A stretch of DNA of 64,000 nucleotides from Rhodocyclales bacterium GT-UBC (GTDB taxonomy: Bacteria > Pseudomonadota > Gammaproteobacteria > Burkholderiales > Rhodocyclaceae): contig QXPY01000003.1 in the NCBI GenBank assembly GCA_003583745.1, forward strand, positions 170,052 to 234,051, in the 5' to 3' direction. Position numbers and translations under genes: made by a program. Positions 18,239 to 26,390 of this stretch are shown one piece after another; position 1 is the first letter of the stretch; each line of letters starts with the position of its first letter. The notes under the pieces are model-generated. The model ran no database searches, was not told the origin of the DNA, and worked only from the letters and a program-made list of their open reading frames with translations.

Positions 18239-19501
18239 ATGGCTCGGCTTGAATATATTCATTACAAGCCACATTGCGCCGTCGTCGAATCAGCGGAAGT
18301 CATTTGGAAACTTGACACCGTCGTTCGTTCTGTAGAGCGGTTGCCCCAGATATTTTGGGCTGATGGTACTCCATGGCACGAAGCAAATTTGTGGGCGCTG
18401 GAAATGGCGCGCAATCGCGACGTGAAGATCAAAACCATTCATAGCGCTTTTGAGCACATTCACAAGTACGCCATTTGGTTGGAACAGGAGGAAGCCGACT
18501 GGCGGCACTTTCCTCAATCAAAAGCAGACAGAGTACTTGTGCGTTACCGCGGAGCCTTGATCGATGCCCGTGACCATGGTGAATTGAGTCCATCTTCCAC
18601 CACAGCTCGCATGAATGCCGTGATCCGCTTTTACCGCTATGCGGCTGGCAGACACTTTATCAGTCGCGATACGCCTAAATGGCAAGACAAAGCAGTGGTG
18701 GTGCGCTATTTCGACACAGTCGGCTTTGAACGGACTATGGGCCGGATCACCACAGACATCTCTATACCTAATCGTGCCCGACCTGGATTTCGTCTTGAAG
18801 ACGGTCTTCTCCCGCTTACAACGCAGCATATGACTGAATTGCTGAAGTTTGCAAAGGAGAACGTTGCGGAAGAATTGTTCCTGATGCTGTTGATCGGGTG
18901 TTTTACCGGGGCTCGGATCGGCACTATCACGACTTTACGTATGCAGACTCTAGATAATGCGGTGCAAGACCCGATGGCACCTGGAATGTGGACGATTCCG
19001 GTTGGGCCTGGAACTGGTATCGCCACCAAGTTCGATGTGAGTGGTGGCTTAATGATTCCGGAACCGCTAATGATGACATTGAAGTCCTATGCGACTTCCC
19101 GGCATCGCTTGGATCGGGTCATCAGAGCTTCTGACGAGAACAAGTCTTACCTTTTTCTAACTCGTCATAACAATCCCTATAGCGTGGCAACCGTGGACCG
19201 GGCGATGGTTGACCTACGTCGGTCCGGACGAGCTGCAGGCTTGAAATTTTTGGACAAATTCAAATTCCACCAGACCCGCGCCACTTACGGCACCTGGCTA
19301 ATGTCAATTTGCCTCGAAAACACGTCCATTAAAGCGGCGATTGAATTCGTTAAGCGAGCAATGCATCACAAGAGTGAGGCCACAACTTTCCGCTACGTCG
19401 CGTTCATCGAGCACACCCAAGCAAAGATTGAGGTCGCCAATGCGTTCACCGAGGTTTTTCTTGGACTGAAGAGTCGGTTGAGTGAGATAAAGAATGGGTG
19501 A
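18239..19501 (+). CDS. Tyrosine recombinase, first of a three-recombinase module
   Basis: This is a 420-residue site-specific recombinase. The N-terminal part (about 40-150) is a helical core-binding domain. The catalytic domain carries Arg I in TGARIGTITTL, the H-x-x-R box in FHQTRATYGT, the third-histidine region in AMHHKSEATT and the Tyr in FRYVAF, so it looks fully active. The start at ATG 18239 is preceded by GGGGAG, and a GTG one codon earlier is also possible. It overlaps the next gene by 8 bases. Arrangement and sizes recall recombinase-in-trio (RIT) and Gamma-Mobile-Trio type modules, but membership in either was not tested. Confidence 0.85.
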   Translation: MARLEYIHYKPHCAVVESAEVIWKLDTVVRSVERLPQIFWADGTPWHEANLWALEMARNRDVKIKTIHSAFEHIHKYAIWLEQEEADWRHFPQSKADRVLVRYRGALIDARDHGELSPSSTTARMNAVIRFYRYAAGRHFISRDTPKWQDKAVVVRYFDTVGFERTMGRITTDISIPNRARPGFRLEDGLLPLTTQHMTELLKFAKENVAEELFLMLLIGCFTGARIGTITTLRMQTLDNAVQDPMAPGMWTIPVGPGTGIATKFDVSGGLMIPEPLMMTLKSYATSRHRLDRVIRASDENKSYLFLTRHNNPYSVATVDRAMVDLRRSGRAAGLKFLDKFKFHQTRATYGTWLMSICLENTSIKAAIEFVKRAMHHKSEATTFRYVAFIEHTQAKIEVANAFTEVFLGLKSRLSEIKNG

Positions 19502-21221
19502 GGTGGCTGTTCTCGATCTAACCTTTCCGATGGTGCTATATGGGACGCAGGAAACTCCTATTGATTTGCGTGTGCTACTTTTTAAAGGGGGTGCAAAAGC
19601 CCATCCAAAAGAAGTATTCAACCAAATGGCGGCAGGTCAATTGGGAGATCCACGGACAGAGCGTATTGAATTGGTGACGACGATTCACCAAGCAATGACA
19701 GCGAGGCTGGTGGGAGGTGGAAGAAAAGTATCCGCAGTTTCTACATTTCGAAGGTTGAGAGAGTTTTTCGGTTGGGCTGACAAGTTTGACGAGGTGCTTT
19801 CACTCGAAACAGTAGAGGATACTTATCGGCATTGGTGTGATTTTCTCCTTAATCGCCAGCGTCTCAAAGCTATTAAGAATAAAACGGCTTACAACTCAGG
19901 GAATATCGTATCGTCAATCCTTGATGAGGCATTGGAGCGTAGTCAGCCATTGATCCTCAGCACCAATATTCGCATTCACAAGCGGAGCGTGCGGGCGGTA
20001 AGTGTTGCAGCTGATAAACAGAATCTTGAAAACACCTTCGCTTTTGGCCACCTTTGCCTGGATATTATAGATAGCCTGTCAGTGGAAGACGTATACGGCC
20101 CTTTGCCTGTGTTGATTCGGTTCCGCGACGGTAGCAATCTGGAACAGTGGTCGAAGCTAAAAAATCCGGCGAGTGTTGCCGCGCTTCGGCCTGGGTACAA
20201 GAATACAGCTAACGTCCGCAAGGTACTTCAGCAGCGTGCTGACTGGGAGGCTGACCGCACACTGCGAACGCGTTACCCGCTGGTAAATCTTCGAATCCTT
20301 GCTGAGTTGATGGTGTTTATTGGTCAAACCGGAATGAATCTATCACAAGCATTTAACCTGAAACGAACCCAATACAGTTACAAGAGCACCATCGACGGTT
20401 TTGAAGTACGAGATTACAAGGAGCGGCGCAGAGGAGAAGTTTTATTCGAAATATTCGCTGGATACAAAACGGTTTTTCAAGATTACTTGCATTGGCTGAA
20501 TGGAATATTCGCCGATACGACAGACCGCCTATTTCCGGTGGTTCGTACCATGGGTGCCGTGGCTTCGACCCCTCCAGATTTCAGTCGCCTTCAGCGGGAT
20601 ATCTGCGTCCCAAAAGGCATCGCGTTCATTGGTCCCCAAATGCTTCGCAATACTCGAGTTAATTGGCTGTTGCGACAATCGCGGAACTCTTCAGTGACAG
20701 CCGAGATGGACCAACACACTGAGCAGACTCTTCTGCGTGTCTACGATAAACCTAGCCTTCAGGTGGCACAGGTCGAATTCAGTCAATTCTGGAAAAAAAA
20801 CGACCCCAGGCTGGGTGAAAGTGCGCTGCAAAGCCCGGCGTGCGGAGTCTGCAATGGGGTGCCAAAAGCCTTTCCGGATTTGCCACTTGAGGCTCCTAAA
20901 CCAGATTGTAGCCATCCATCTGGTTGTCTATTTTGCGGGCATCACCGCGATATCGACAGTGCGGACTATGTATGGTCACTGGCGAGCATGCGTTTTATGA
21001 ATACCGTCATCCTTCAACGCTTCAGGCCTCCGGCCACTGGAAAGGCCGATGCGGCCCGTCATGTCGAACTCACCATTAATGTCCTGACTATAAAGCTATC
21101 ATGGTTTTCTGACTCCAATGCTAAGCGAAAAGAGTGGGTCGAAGAGGCAAATGAAAAACTGGACGAGGGGGATTTTCACGTTCATTGGCGTTATTTGATT
21201 GAAAGTGCACAAAGCATTTAA
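19494..21221 (+). CDS. Large tyrosine-recombinase-like protein, second of module
   Basis: This 575-residue protein has a recognisable C-terminal tyrosine-recombinase fold. The LMVFIGQTGMNLSQAFNLKR segment aligns with the Arg I region, MLRNTRVNWLL with the H-x-x-R box, and QHTEQTLLRVYDKP with the His...Tyr end. The first catalytic Arg is replaced by Asn (TGMNLS where TGxRxS is usual) and the His of H-x-x-R is also not in place. It probably lacks strand-cleavage activity on its own, or uses another layout. Beyond the catalytic part lies a cysteine cluster (CGVC ... DCSHPSGCLFCGHH, about residues 447-483) that may bind zinc. It overlaps the previous gene and is followed two bases later by the third gene, so all three should be co-expressed. 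Confidence 0.75.
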   Translation: MGEVAVLDLTFPMVLYGTQETPIDLRVLLFKGGAKAHPKEVFNQMAAGQLGDPRTERIELVTTIHQAMTARLVGGGRKVSAVSTFRRLREFFGWADKFDEVLSLETVEDTYRHWCDFLLNRQRLKAIKNKTAYNSGNIVSSILDEALERSQPLILSTNIRIHKRSVRAVSVAADKQNLENTFAFGHLCLDIIDSLSVEDVYGPLPVLIRFRDGSNLEQWSKLKNPASVAALRPGYKNTANVRKVLQQRADWEADRTLRTRYPLVNLRILAELMVFIGQTGMNLSQAFNLKRTQYSYKSTIDGFEVRDYKERRRGEVLFEIFAGYKTVFQDYLHWLNGIFADTTDRLFPVVRTMGAVASTPPDFSRLQRDICVPKGIAFIGPQMLRNTRVNWLLRQSRNSSVTAEMDQHTEQTLLRVYDKPSLQVAQVEFSQFWKKNDPRLGESALQSPACGVCNGVPKAFPDLPLEAPKPDCSHPSGCLFCGHHRDIDSADYVWSLASMRFMNTVILQRFRPPATGKADAARHVELTINVLTIKLSWFSDSNAKRKEWVEEANEKLDEGDFHVHWRYLIESAQSI

Positions 21222-21223
21222 TT

Positions 21224-23272
21224 ATGGGCGCCACATTAAATCACTTCGGATTGGACCTGAATTTGCAATTTATTGGTCCAGCATCAAGATCATTTCGCCC
21301 TCCAAGTTGGCCGCCACCGAGAGACTGGGTGTGCATCGAAGACGAGTGCGGTATTGCGGTTTCGCGCTATGGGGATCATGTTTGGAATTTCACTGCTTGG
21401 GCCGGAAAGTCTTTGACATTTAACTTTGGCGATGGCCCGCGCCTTAACGCTCGCTCGCCAGTAATTGATCCGGCCAATGCTGACCTCTTACGTTTATTAG
21501 TGGCTTTGCGGACTTGGGGGCCGCGTGCAACGCAATCGGTTAGGACGCTAGTTTCTAATTTTGCAACACCTATTCGTAAAATATTCAAAGTCTGCAGCGA
21601 TAACCGTATTCTTGGATCTGATTTGTCACGTTATCCGGCTGTAATTGACAAAGTCGCGCAAATGCTAGCACTAGCGCCGAGTAGCTACGCGACGGTTATT
21701 AGCGAACTGGAACGTCTGAGAGATGCGCGCGATGTGTTGGGCTTCGAGCTACTTGATAGAGCAGGAATTTTGCGTCTGAAGGCAGCGCAGCCTGAACATA
21801 ATGTCGAACAAACCGAATATATCCCGCCACGTCTCTGGAATTATGTTGTTAGCCGGGTGGCAGAGTGCATAAACGAATATTGCAGTAATCAGGAAAAGAT
21901 TGAAGCGTGTTACGAATTTTGCGTCAGTGCTTATAAGCAAAATGGCGCTGTCGAGTATCGAGAAAAAACTGGAAAATCAAGTCGGAACCCATTTCAAGTT
22001 GCGTCAGATGGTAAAACGGGCAAACGTATTGGTATTACATACCACGGCCATTTCATTGAAACGGCTCAGCGGTTTGGAATCAAGAATCTTCTTGAGAGAT
22101 GGGCTGGTGAAATTTCAGATGTACGCGGGATTGTTAGTTTCTCCAATTACTTACAGGTAGTTCAATATGCAGTGCTGCTTGATATCGCAGCCTTCACCCT
22201 GATGCGAATCGATGAGGCTTCCAGTATTCGCTGGAACTGCCTGCAGTGGCATGAGGATCCTGTTTATGGGCGTATCCCCTTAATTCAAGCTGAGACAACC
22301 AAGACAGACCCTGATGATTGCGGGCTTTGGATTACTAGTCCGAGCGTTGAGCCAGGGATTGGCGTACTTCGGTCCATCGCCAAACTGCGGATTTCATGCT
22401 CTGGGCGAAATCCGGAACAAGGTAATTTTGGGCTGATTTGTTTCGCATTCGAACCATGGGTAGGGGAAAGGTCGAAAAAGAAGGGAAGCAAGCCCATCCT
22501 GAGCAGTCTTGGGGAAGTTGTTCGAACATATCCTAATTTATTCGATCCTAAAAAAATTGAGATTACTGATGATGATTTAAGGATTGCAAAGACTGTTTGT
22601 CCGACTCTGAATTTAGAAAAATTTCGAGTCGGAAAAGCATGGTCATTTGCTTGGCACCAGTTTCGACGTACTGGTGCCGTCAACATGTTCGCGTCCGGAG
22701 AAATCAGCGATTCGTCGATGCAGTTTCAAATGAAACATTTGACTCGGTGGCAGCCCCTCTATTACGGGAGGGGAAACACGGCACTTCACCTCAACGATGC
22801 TGCTCGCGCGTTGCTTGTCAATGCCCAATACGAGGCCATGGGCCGACAATTGGCGCTAGTGCATACGGATCGCTTTATCAGTCCGTACGGCGACGAGCAC
22901 AAGGCTAAGTTCCTTGCTACAGCAAACGGTAGTGAGTCGGTGAATCTTATTAGTGACTGCGACGCAAAGCATTATGAAAAAGCTGCCTGGAAACATCAAA
23001 TGAGTTTTCGATTAACCGTTCTAGGAGGCTGCATGAAAAATGGCCAGTGTGATGGAGATTGCATTTCTTCCGTGGGCGATTGTGCGGGTGGGGATGGCAA
23101 AGCACCTTGCGCTGATGTTCTGTTTGACCGAAGCCGCGCTGTGCCTAATCAGATTCGGCTAGATGGAATCAATAAGCAACTGGAGGTGGCGCCCTGGGAT
23201 ACCCCACGGTATCGCGCTCTTATGAGTGAAAAAAGAGGATTGGAGAATTATTTTGCATACATCAGAAACTGA
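21224..23272 (+). CDS. Large tyrosine recombinase, third of module
   Basis: This is a 682-residue protein. The N-terminal 300 residues are unlike known domains to me. The catalytic part is visible as LMRIDEASSIRW (Arg I), WHQFRRTGAV (H-x-x-R) and HLTRWQPLYYGRG (His and probable Tyr). A C-terminal cysteine-rich segment (GGCMKNGQCDGDC ... GDCAGGDGKAPC, about residues 604-632) looks like a metal-binding addition, as in the second gene. It starts two bases after the preceding stop. Compared with the backbone its codon use is more A/T-rich, which agrees with a mobile origin. Confidence 0.78.
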   Translation: MGATLNHFGLDLNLQFIGPASRSFRPPSWPPPRDWVCIEDECGIAVSRYGDHVWNFTAWAGKSLTFNFGDGPRLNARSPVIDPANADLLRLLVALRTWGPRATQSVRTLVSNFATPIRKIFKVCSDNRILGSDLSRYPAVIDKVAQMLALAPSSYATVISELERLRDARDVLGFELLDRAGILRLKAAQPEHNVEQTEYIPPRLWNYVVSRVAECINEYCSNQEKIEACYEFCVSAYKQNGAVEYREKTGKSSRNPFQVASDGKTGKRIGITYHGHFIETAQRFGIKNLLERWAGEISDVRGIVSFSNYLQVVQYAVLLDIAAFTLMRIDEASSIRWNCLQWHEDPVYGRIPLIQAETTKTDPDDCGLWITSPSVEPGIGVLRSIAKLRISCSGRNPEQGNFGLICFAFEPWVGERSKKKGSKPILSSLGEVVRTYPNLFDPKKIEITDDDLRIAKTVCPTLNLEKFRVGKAWSFAWHQFRRTGAVNMFASGEISDSSMQFQMKHLTRWQPLYYGRGNTALHLNDAARALLVNAQYEAMGRQLALVHTDRFISPYGDEHKAKFLATANGSESVNLISDCDAKHYEKAAWKHQMSFRLTVLGGCMKNGQCDGDCISSVGDCAGGDGKAPCADVLFDRSRAVPNQIRLDGINKQLEVAPWDTPRYRALMSEKRGLENYFAYIRN

Positions 23273-23705
23273 TAGTGCTGAGCAGCGTTTTAATAAGGCC
23301 TTCGAACGGTTGAAACTTGGAGTGCCGGAAGTATTGCCAAGGGGCACGCCAGTCAGCCAAAAAAATATCGCTAAAGAAGCCGGGTGCAGCGATACATCTG
23401 CGTTACGGATGTCACGCTACCCGCTATTAGTAATGAAAATCAAAGAATGGGTTGCGACCCAAAAGTCTTCTGGCGGGGAGTCTGCGCGTCAAAAGCAGCG
23501 AAGGATTCGCAATAAAAACCGCAGCTATCGGGAGACCAACGCGGATTTTAAGTTGCAACGAGATAAAGCGGCTGGATTGCTCTCTGATGCGAACTTGCAA
23601 ATTGTTCTTTTGACGGAAGAAAACAGTTCTCTTCGAGCACGTTTAGATGCACTTCGACCACAGGCTGCTATTTTGACGTTACCCGTTACGGACTCGGAGG
23701 ATTGA
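23253..23705 (+). CDS. Small accessory protein of recombinase module (HTH-like plus coiled coil)
   Basis: About 150 residues. The TTG at 23253 is taken as the start because GGAG lies seven bases before it; a GTG at 23226 would add nine residues but has no ribosome site. Residues about 20-70 look like a DNA-binding unit (VSQKNIAKEAGCSDTSALRMSRYP), followed by a very basic stretch (RQKQRRIRNKNRSYR) and a heptad-rich coiled coil to about residue 135. Such small proteins accompany tandem recombinases in trio-type elements and may guide them to the element ends. It overlaps the recombinase upstream and the next small gene (stop TGA shares its A with the following ATG). Confidence 0.65.
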   Translation: MHTSETDSAEQRFNKAFERLKLGVPEVLPRGTPVSQKNIAKEAGCSDTSALRMSRYPLLVMKIKEWVATQKSSGGESARQKQRRIRNKNRSYRETNADFKLQRDKAAGLLSDANLQIVLLTEENSSLRARLDALRPQAAILTLPVTDSED

Positions 23706-23953
23706 TGGATTTTCAGGCGATAAGAGGCGCGATAGATATTGGGACCGAAAGTGGCCGAATCATGGCTCAGGTCGTTGTGTCATCGTACCGAAGTGGTGAA
23801 ATGATGAATCTTTACGATCTCGACCATCTCGATGCAAAGAACTTTGATTTAGCCATTCAGGTAATAAGTTACAGGCGTACTGGAGGATGGTGCGATGAGG
23901 ACTATTGGAAATTGGAGCGTTACGCGGCCCGTCGGCTTGCTTCTACAGGTTGA
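23705..23953 (+). CDS. Small unknown protein at the end of the recombinase module
   Basis: 82 residues. The ATG shares a base with the upstream stop (TGATG), and GGAGG stands four bases before it, so it is translationally coupled to the module. The protein is acidic in its middle part, with no membrane segment and no recognised domain. It is the last gene before the non-coding end region with direct repeats. Confidence 0.55.
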   Translation: MDFQAIRGAIDIGTESGRIMAQVVVSSYRSGEMMNLYDLDHLDAKNFDLAIQVISYRRTGGWCDEDYWKLERYAARRLASTG

Positions 23954-23982
23954 AATATTGCGTGAGGATATGTGCCAATAGG

Positions 23983-24085
23983 GTGTGGACATTGAGCAGG
24001 AATTTTGTAGAAATGCCCGTAAAGTGTGGACATTCGATGAGCGTCTCAAAAGTCCCGAAATTACTCGGTTTTCGGGAATGTCCAC
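23983..24085. repeat. Repeats at the right end of the recombinase module
   Basis: GTGTGGACATT occurs twice in direct orientation (23983-23993 and 24024-24034). AATGTCCAC, its inverse, follows at 24077-24085, directly after an 8-bp hairpin (TCCCGAAA 24053-24060 / TTTCGGGA 24070-24077). Short direct plus inverted copies beside tandem recombinases suggest binding sites or the element end. Confidence 0.45.
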
Positions 24086-24152
24086 GGGCGTACATCTCGC
24101 ACCTAGGTAGCCAGCCAGGGTGTCGACTGACCAGTCGATATCTCCGAAAAGC

Positions 24153-24179
24153 AAAATGCCCGCGTCAGCGGGCATTTTT
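24153..24179 (-). terminator. Strong hairpin terminator, usable in both directions
   Basis: An 11-bp perfect stem (AAAATGCCCGC / GCGGGCATTTT, loop GTCA) is flanked by A and T runs, so it can stop transcripts from both sides. It lies 20 bases after the stop of the leftward gene 24199-24669 and marks the right border of the left island. Confidence 0.85.
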
Positions 24180-24198
24180 CATGGAGGGTCGAATGAGA

Positions 24199-24669
24199 TT
24201 ACTGAATTGCGCTGTCGGCTGCGAGAGTACGGATCAGGCGGACGCAGTCCACGTCGGACTGGTGGTAGGCCGATTTGACGTACTCGATATAGGCCCGGTC
24301 TTCCGAATTCGGATTGTTGGCCAGTGTTGTTTCGTAAGCGAAGCGCAGAAAGAGAAAACCCGCTTCCGGCTCTTCGATGGTGATGGTCAGCCGGCCACCG
24401 GCGTGACTTTCCGAGGGCAGGATGTCGAAACACACCCAATGCATGTCGGCCAGCGTGACGCGGTCCCGAATGGTGGCGGGGCCGAAGTCGAGTTCACGCA
24501 ACAGTTCGTTGTCCTGCCGTTCGAGGATGGTGCAGTTTTCCAGTCCGGGCAGGAAAGGGATTGGATTTTCGACGCGGTGAAGCAGGCCCTGCCACAACTG
24601 CCTGCGGCTTAAGGGCTCGATCAGCGGATTTTCCGGGTCGTTGATCTGGATGAGATGTTCGAAATTCAT
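24199..24669 (-). CDS. AtaL-like/DUF1857 family protein (SRPBCC fold)
   Basis: This 156-residue protein begins MNFEHLIQIND and has the LWQGLLHRVENP..F.PGLE...I block and the TITIEEPEAGFLFLRFAYE strands. I associate these with the AtaL-like/DUF1857 family, small START/Bet v 1-like proteins of unknown role. The frame stays open to 24753 but the ATG at 24669 is chosen because it matches the family N-terminus and leaves room for a promoter shared with the divergent rsuA. It ends just before a strong terminator. The function cannot be stated. Confidence 0.75.
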   Translation of the reverse strand: MNFEHLIQINDPENPLIEPLSRRQLWQGLLHRVENPIPFLPGLENCTILERQDNELLRELDFGPATIRDRVTLADMHWVCFDILPSESHAGGRLTITIEEPEAGFLFLRFAYETTLANNPNSEDRAYIEYVKSAYHQSDVDCVRLIRTLAADSAIQ

Positions 24670-24692
24670 GGGCCGATGGTAGCATCCTCGCC

Positions 24693-25400
24693 ATGCAACT
24701 AGAACGAATCCTGCAAAAACACGGCTTTGGCACGCGTAAGGGCTGCCGGGCAATGATCCGCAATGAGCGGGTGGCGATCAATGGTCAGGTTTGCGACGAT
24801 CCTTTCGCGGATGTCGATACCGAACACCTGATTTTTAGTGTCGACGGCGTTGATTGGCCGTATGCCGAATTTGCCAGCCTGATCCTCAACAAGCCAGCTG
24901 GCTACGAGTGCTCGCGCAAACCGCAGCATCACCCCAGCGTGCTTGAGTTGCTGCCGGTGCAATTGCGCGAGCGCGATGTCCAGCCGATTGGCCGACTTGA
25001 TGAGGACACCACCGGCCTGCTGCTGATTACCGACGACGGTCAGCTCAATCACCAACTCTCTTCGGCCAAGCGCAAGGTACCCAAGGTTTATCTGGCGACC
25101 ACCAAGCATCCGGTCGATCAGGCGCAGATCGACGCACTGCTTGCCGGTGTGCTGCTTAACGACGAGCCGGAGCCGATTCGGGCTGCGGCCTGCGAGATCG
25201 CCGGCGAATGCCTGCTTCGCTTGACCGTGACCGAAGGCAAATACCATCAGGTGAAACGCATGGTCGCCGCCGCCGGTAACCGTGTCGAGGTACTGCATCG
25301 CGAAGCGGTCGGTGAGCTGAAGCTGCCGGCCGACCTGAAACCGGGCGAGTGGCGCTGGCTGAGCGCTGCCGACCTGCAACAACTGGGATATGGCCAATGA
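24693..25400 (+). CDS. rsuA: 16S rRNA pseudouridine(516) synthase
   Basis: 235 residues. An N-terminal S4 RNA-binding domain (about 1-50, MQLERILQKHGFGTRKGC) is followed by the RsuA/RluB/E/F catalytic domain. The active-site motif GRLDEDTTGLLLITDDG holds the catalytic Asp, and the late KYHQVKRM block is conserved. Enzymes of this type turn a uridine of 16S rRNA into pseudouridine during small-subunit assembly. RsuA versus a related RluE-type enzyme cannot be fully settled, but the S4 domain favours RsuA. It overlaps the next gene by four bases (ATGA), so oxyR may be read through from here. Confidence 0.85.
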   Translation: MQLERILQKHGFGTRKGCRAMIRNERVAINGQVCDDPFADVDTEHLIFSVDGVDWPYAEFASLILNKPAGYECSRKPQHHPSVLELLPVQLRERDVQPIGRLDEDTTGLLLITDDGQLNHQLSSAKRKVPKVYLATTKHPVDQAQIDALLAGVLLNDEPEPIRAAACEIAGECLLRLTVTEGKYHQVKRMVAAAGNRVEVLHREAVGELKLPADLKPGEWRWLSAADLQQLGYGQ

Positions 25401-26311
25401 CGCTGACCGAGATGCGCTACATCATTGCCCTCGCTCGCGAGCGGCATTTTGGCAAGGCCGCCGAGGCTTGCCATGTCAGCCAGCCGACGTTGTCGGTGGC
25501 GCTGAAGAAGGTGGAAGGGCAACTCGGGGCGGCGTTGTTCGAACGGACAGCATCGGATGTACGGATCACCGCGCTGGGCGAGCGTATCGTCGCCCAGGCC
25601 AAGCGGGTGATCGACGAGGCGGTACGCTTGGAAGAGATTGCCGGTGCGGTCGGCGACCCGATGACCGGCCCGCTGCGGGTGGGGGTGATTTACACCATTG
25701 CGCCCTATCTGCTGCCGCAACTGATTCCTGCGCTGCACAAGCAGGCGCCGGCGATGCCCCTGTTCCTCAAGGAAGATTTCACGGCCAACCTGATTCCTGC
25801 CCTCAAGGCCGGCGAGTTGGACGTCATCGTCATCGCCCTGCCATTCGGTGAAGCCGGATTGGTCGCCCAACCCGTTTATGAAGAGCCTTTCAGGGTTGTG
25901 GTCCCGGCTGGTCATCCCTGGGTGTCGCGCTCGGGCATTGCTGCCGATGAGCTGGATGGGCAAAATTTGTTGCTGCTCGGTCAGGGTAATTGTTTCCGGG
26001 ACCAGGTTCTGGAATCCTGCCCGCGCTTGTCTGCACCTGACGCCTTGGCCGATTCGCTGGAGGGAAGTTCGCTGGAAACCATCCGCTACATGGTAGCGAG
26101 CGGTGCCGGCGTGGCGGTGATGCCGAGTACCGCAGCCGACCCGCTGATCGAGAAGGAGCCGCTGGTTAAGGTGCTGCCGTTTGCCGGGACGCAACCGGCG
26201 CGTACTGTTGGCTTGGTCTGGCGGGTGACTTTCCCGCGCCCGCAGGCGATCGATGCGGTACGAGCGGCCTTGCTTGCCTGCCAACTGCCGGGAGCGACGG
26301 CCACCCGCTGA
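25397..26311 (+). CDS. oxyR: Peroxide-sensing LysR-type regulator OxyR
   Basis: 304 residues, starting at the ATG that overlaps the rsuA stop. The N-terminal winged helix (about 1-60, HFGKAAEACHVSQPTLSVALKKVE) is followed by the LysR sensor domain. The two redox cysteines are at Cys199 and Cys208 (NCFRDQVLESC), the same numbers and eight-residue spacing as in E. coli OxyR, so this is a true peroxide sensor rather than a generic LysR protein. On oxidation such proteins form an internal disulfide and activate catalase and peroxiredoxin genes. None of those targets is nearby, so control is probably in trans. Confidence 0.92.
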   Translation: MTLTEMRYIIALARERHFGKAAEACHVSQPTLSVALKKVEGQLGAALFERTASDVRITALGERIVAQAKRVIDEAVRLEEIAGAVGDPMTGPLRVGVIYTIAPYLLPQLIPALHKQAPAMPLFLKEDFTANLIPALKAGELDVIVIALPFGEAGLVAQPVYEEPFRVVVPAGHPWVSRSGIAADELDGQNLLLLGQGNCFRDQVLESCPRLSAPDALADSLEGSSLETIRYMVASGAGVAVMPSTAADPLIEKEPLVKVLPFAGTQPARTVGLVWRVTFPRPQAIDAVRAALLACQLPGATATR

Positions 26312-26327
26312 GGTTTCACGTGAAACC
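26312..26327. promoter_or_regulatory. parS-like ParB binding site (perfect palindrome)
   Basis: GGTTTCACGTGAAACC is a perfect 16-bp palindrome that contains the canonical ParB target GTTTCACGTGAAAC (26313-26326). It lies in the short gap after oxyR. Two further sites are at 36666 and 48527. Confidence 0.8.
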
Positions 26328-26361
26328 AGCCGGTGTCCGGACGTTTGCCTGACACCAAATG

Positions 26362-26390
26362 AAATTGGGGGCCTTCCGACCCCCAATTTT
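26362..26390. terminator. Shared terminator of convergent oxyR and topB
   Basis: The stem AAATTGGGGG / CCCCCAATTT has a T run after it on the plus strand and an A-rich opposite flank, so it can serve both genes. The stem runs up to the topB stop codon. Confidence 0.8.
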
